Of a stretch of 5,715 nucleotides of DNA, positions 5,492 through 5,715 are shown one piece after another. The notes under the pieces are model-generated. The model had not been told where the DNA came from and made no database searches. It saw only the letters and a list, made by a program, of their open reading frames with translations. The position numbers and the translations under genes were made by a program. How positions within the stretch are numbered: the first letter of the stretch is position 1; every line of letters starts with the position of its first letter. This DNA comes from Bacteroidota bacterium (GTDB taxonomy: Bacteria; Bacteroidota; UBA10030; UBA6906). Where the stretch lies: assembly GCA_016844425.1 (NCBI GenBank), contig JAERML010000106.1, positions 1 through 5,715 of the forward strand, read 5' to 3'.

Positions 5492-5599
5492 CCAGGCAAC
5501 GTACAGCACGTTTGGCGGGATGGGCATCTTTCGTTCAACCGTGAGCTGAAACGGACGGGATGAAAGATCGGGGAGGCAAATCGGTTGCGGTTGATTCAT
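5492..5599 (-). pseudogene. 5' remnant of an SRPBCC/AHSA1-type gene
   Basis: The ATG at 5597-5599 follows a GAGG-type ribosome site. The first 36 residues include SRPFQLTVERKMPIPPNVLY and then VAW, which closely follows the N-terminal strand and 'P..LYrAWTeqfdrWF' region of SRPBCC (AHSA1-like) ligand-binding proteins. Resemblance stops at AW36. The expected aspartate/tryptophan-rich part and the remaining roughly 100 residues are missing, and the frame wanders into the DUF1801 coding region. About 65 bases further downstream the DUF1801 gene begins. The simplest reading is a deletion that removed most of the gene but spared its start and the next gene's ribosome site. It might instead be an assembly error. 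Confidence 0.6.
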
Positions 5600-5640
5600 G
5601 CTTCGGGTTCCTCTGTTATTCGGAGTTCGATAGTCCCAAA

Positions 5641-5687
5641 GTGTTCATTCACTTGAATATCCAATATCGAACACCAAATAATGAACA
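5641..5687. repeat. AT-rich inverted repeat upstream of SRPBCC remnant
   Basis: TGTTCATT (5642-5649) is the perfect inverse of AATGAACA (5680-5687), and nested inside GTGTTC (5641-5646) is the inverse of GAACAC (5669-5674). The core around GAATATCCAATATCGAAC resembles, from memory, AT-rich dispersed repeats seen between genes in many environmental genomes. It lies 42-88 bases upstream of the SRPBCC start, where a promoter would be expected. The alternative is an operator site. Confidence 0.4.
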
Positions 5688-5715
5688 ACAAAGTTCGGTG
5701 CGTGGCACCTCCAAT

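Overview
The window looks like chromosomal accessory or low-density DNA from an environmental bacterium with moderate GC content. A Bacteroidota/Ignavibacteriota-type (FCB group) host is my best guess. The grounds are a secreted M61 peptidase with a leader ending in FSQN, a lipoprotein of a type I associate with that group, and dispersed intergenic repeats of the CGCAGAGG and CACGAAGG kind. This is family recall and inference; no marker gene is present to confirm it.

Every supported gene is on the minus strand, so transcription runs from right to left. In that order they are: a broken 5' piece of an SRPBCC/AHSA1-type gene (5492-5599); an intact DUF1801 gene with a strong Shine-Dalgarno site (5011-5427); a four-helix membrane protein of the DUF6544 type (3573-4679); a possible lipocalin-like gene remnant just behind it (about 3472-3588); a small secreted-protein gene that appears frameshifted at a six-T run (2992-3211); a lipoprotein of unknown function whose start overlaps that gene's stop as ATGA (2513-2995); a class I SAM-dependent methyltransferase (1398-2234); and the N-terminal two thirds of an M61-family aminopeptidase that runs off the left edge (1-1244).

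The gaps are large (150-360 bases) and several contain structured repeats. At 2333-2454 there are two hairpins followed by a tandem array of 8-10 nt CGCAGAGG-like units. At 3275-3391 a 14-bp hairpin leads into three 8-nt CACGAAGG-like units and then three inverted units. At 4847-4888 there is a second double hairpin with the same stem core as the first. At 5641-5687 there is an AT-rich inverted repeat.

The genes do not form an obvious pathway. The only tight coupling is the ATGA junction at 2992-2995. The clearest theme is a repeat-rich region with several partly decayed genes. I do not see a convincing new multi-gene defence, metabolic or mobile system. The points most worth checking are the repeat elements, the frameshifted secreted gene, the Cys/His cluster of the lipoprotein and the two gene remnants.
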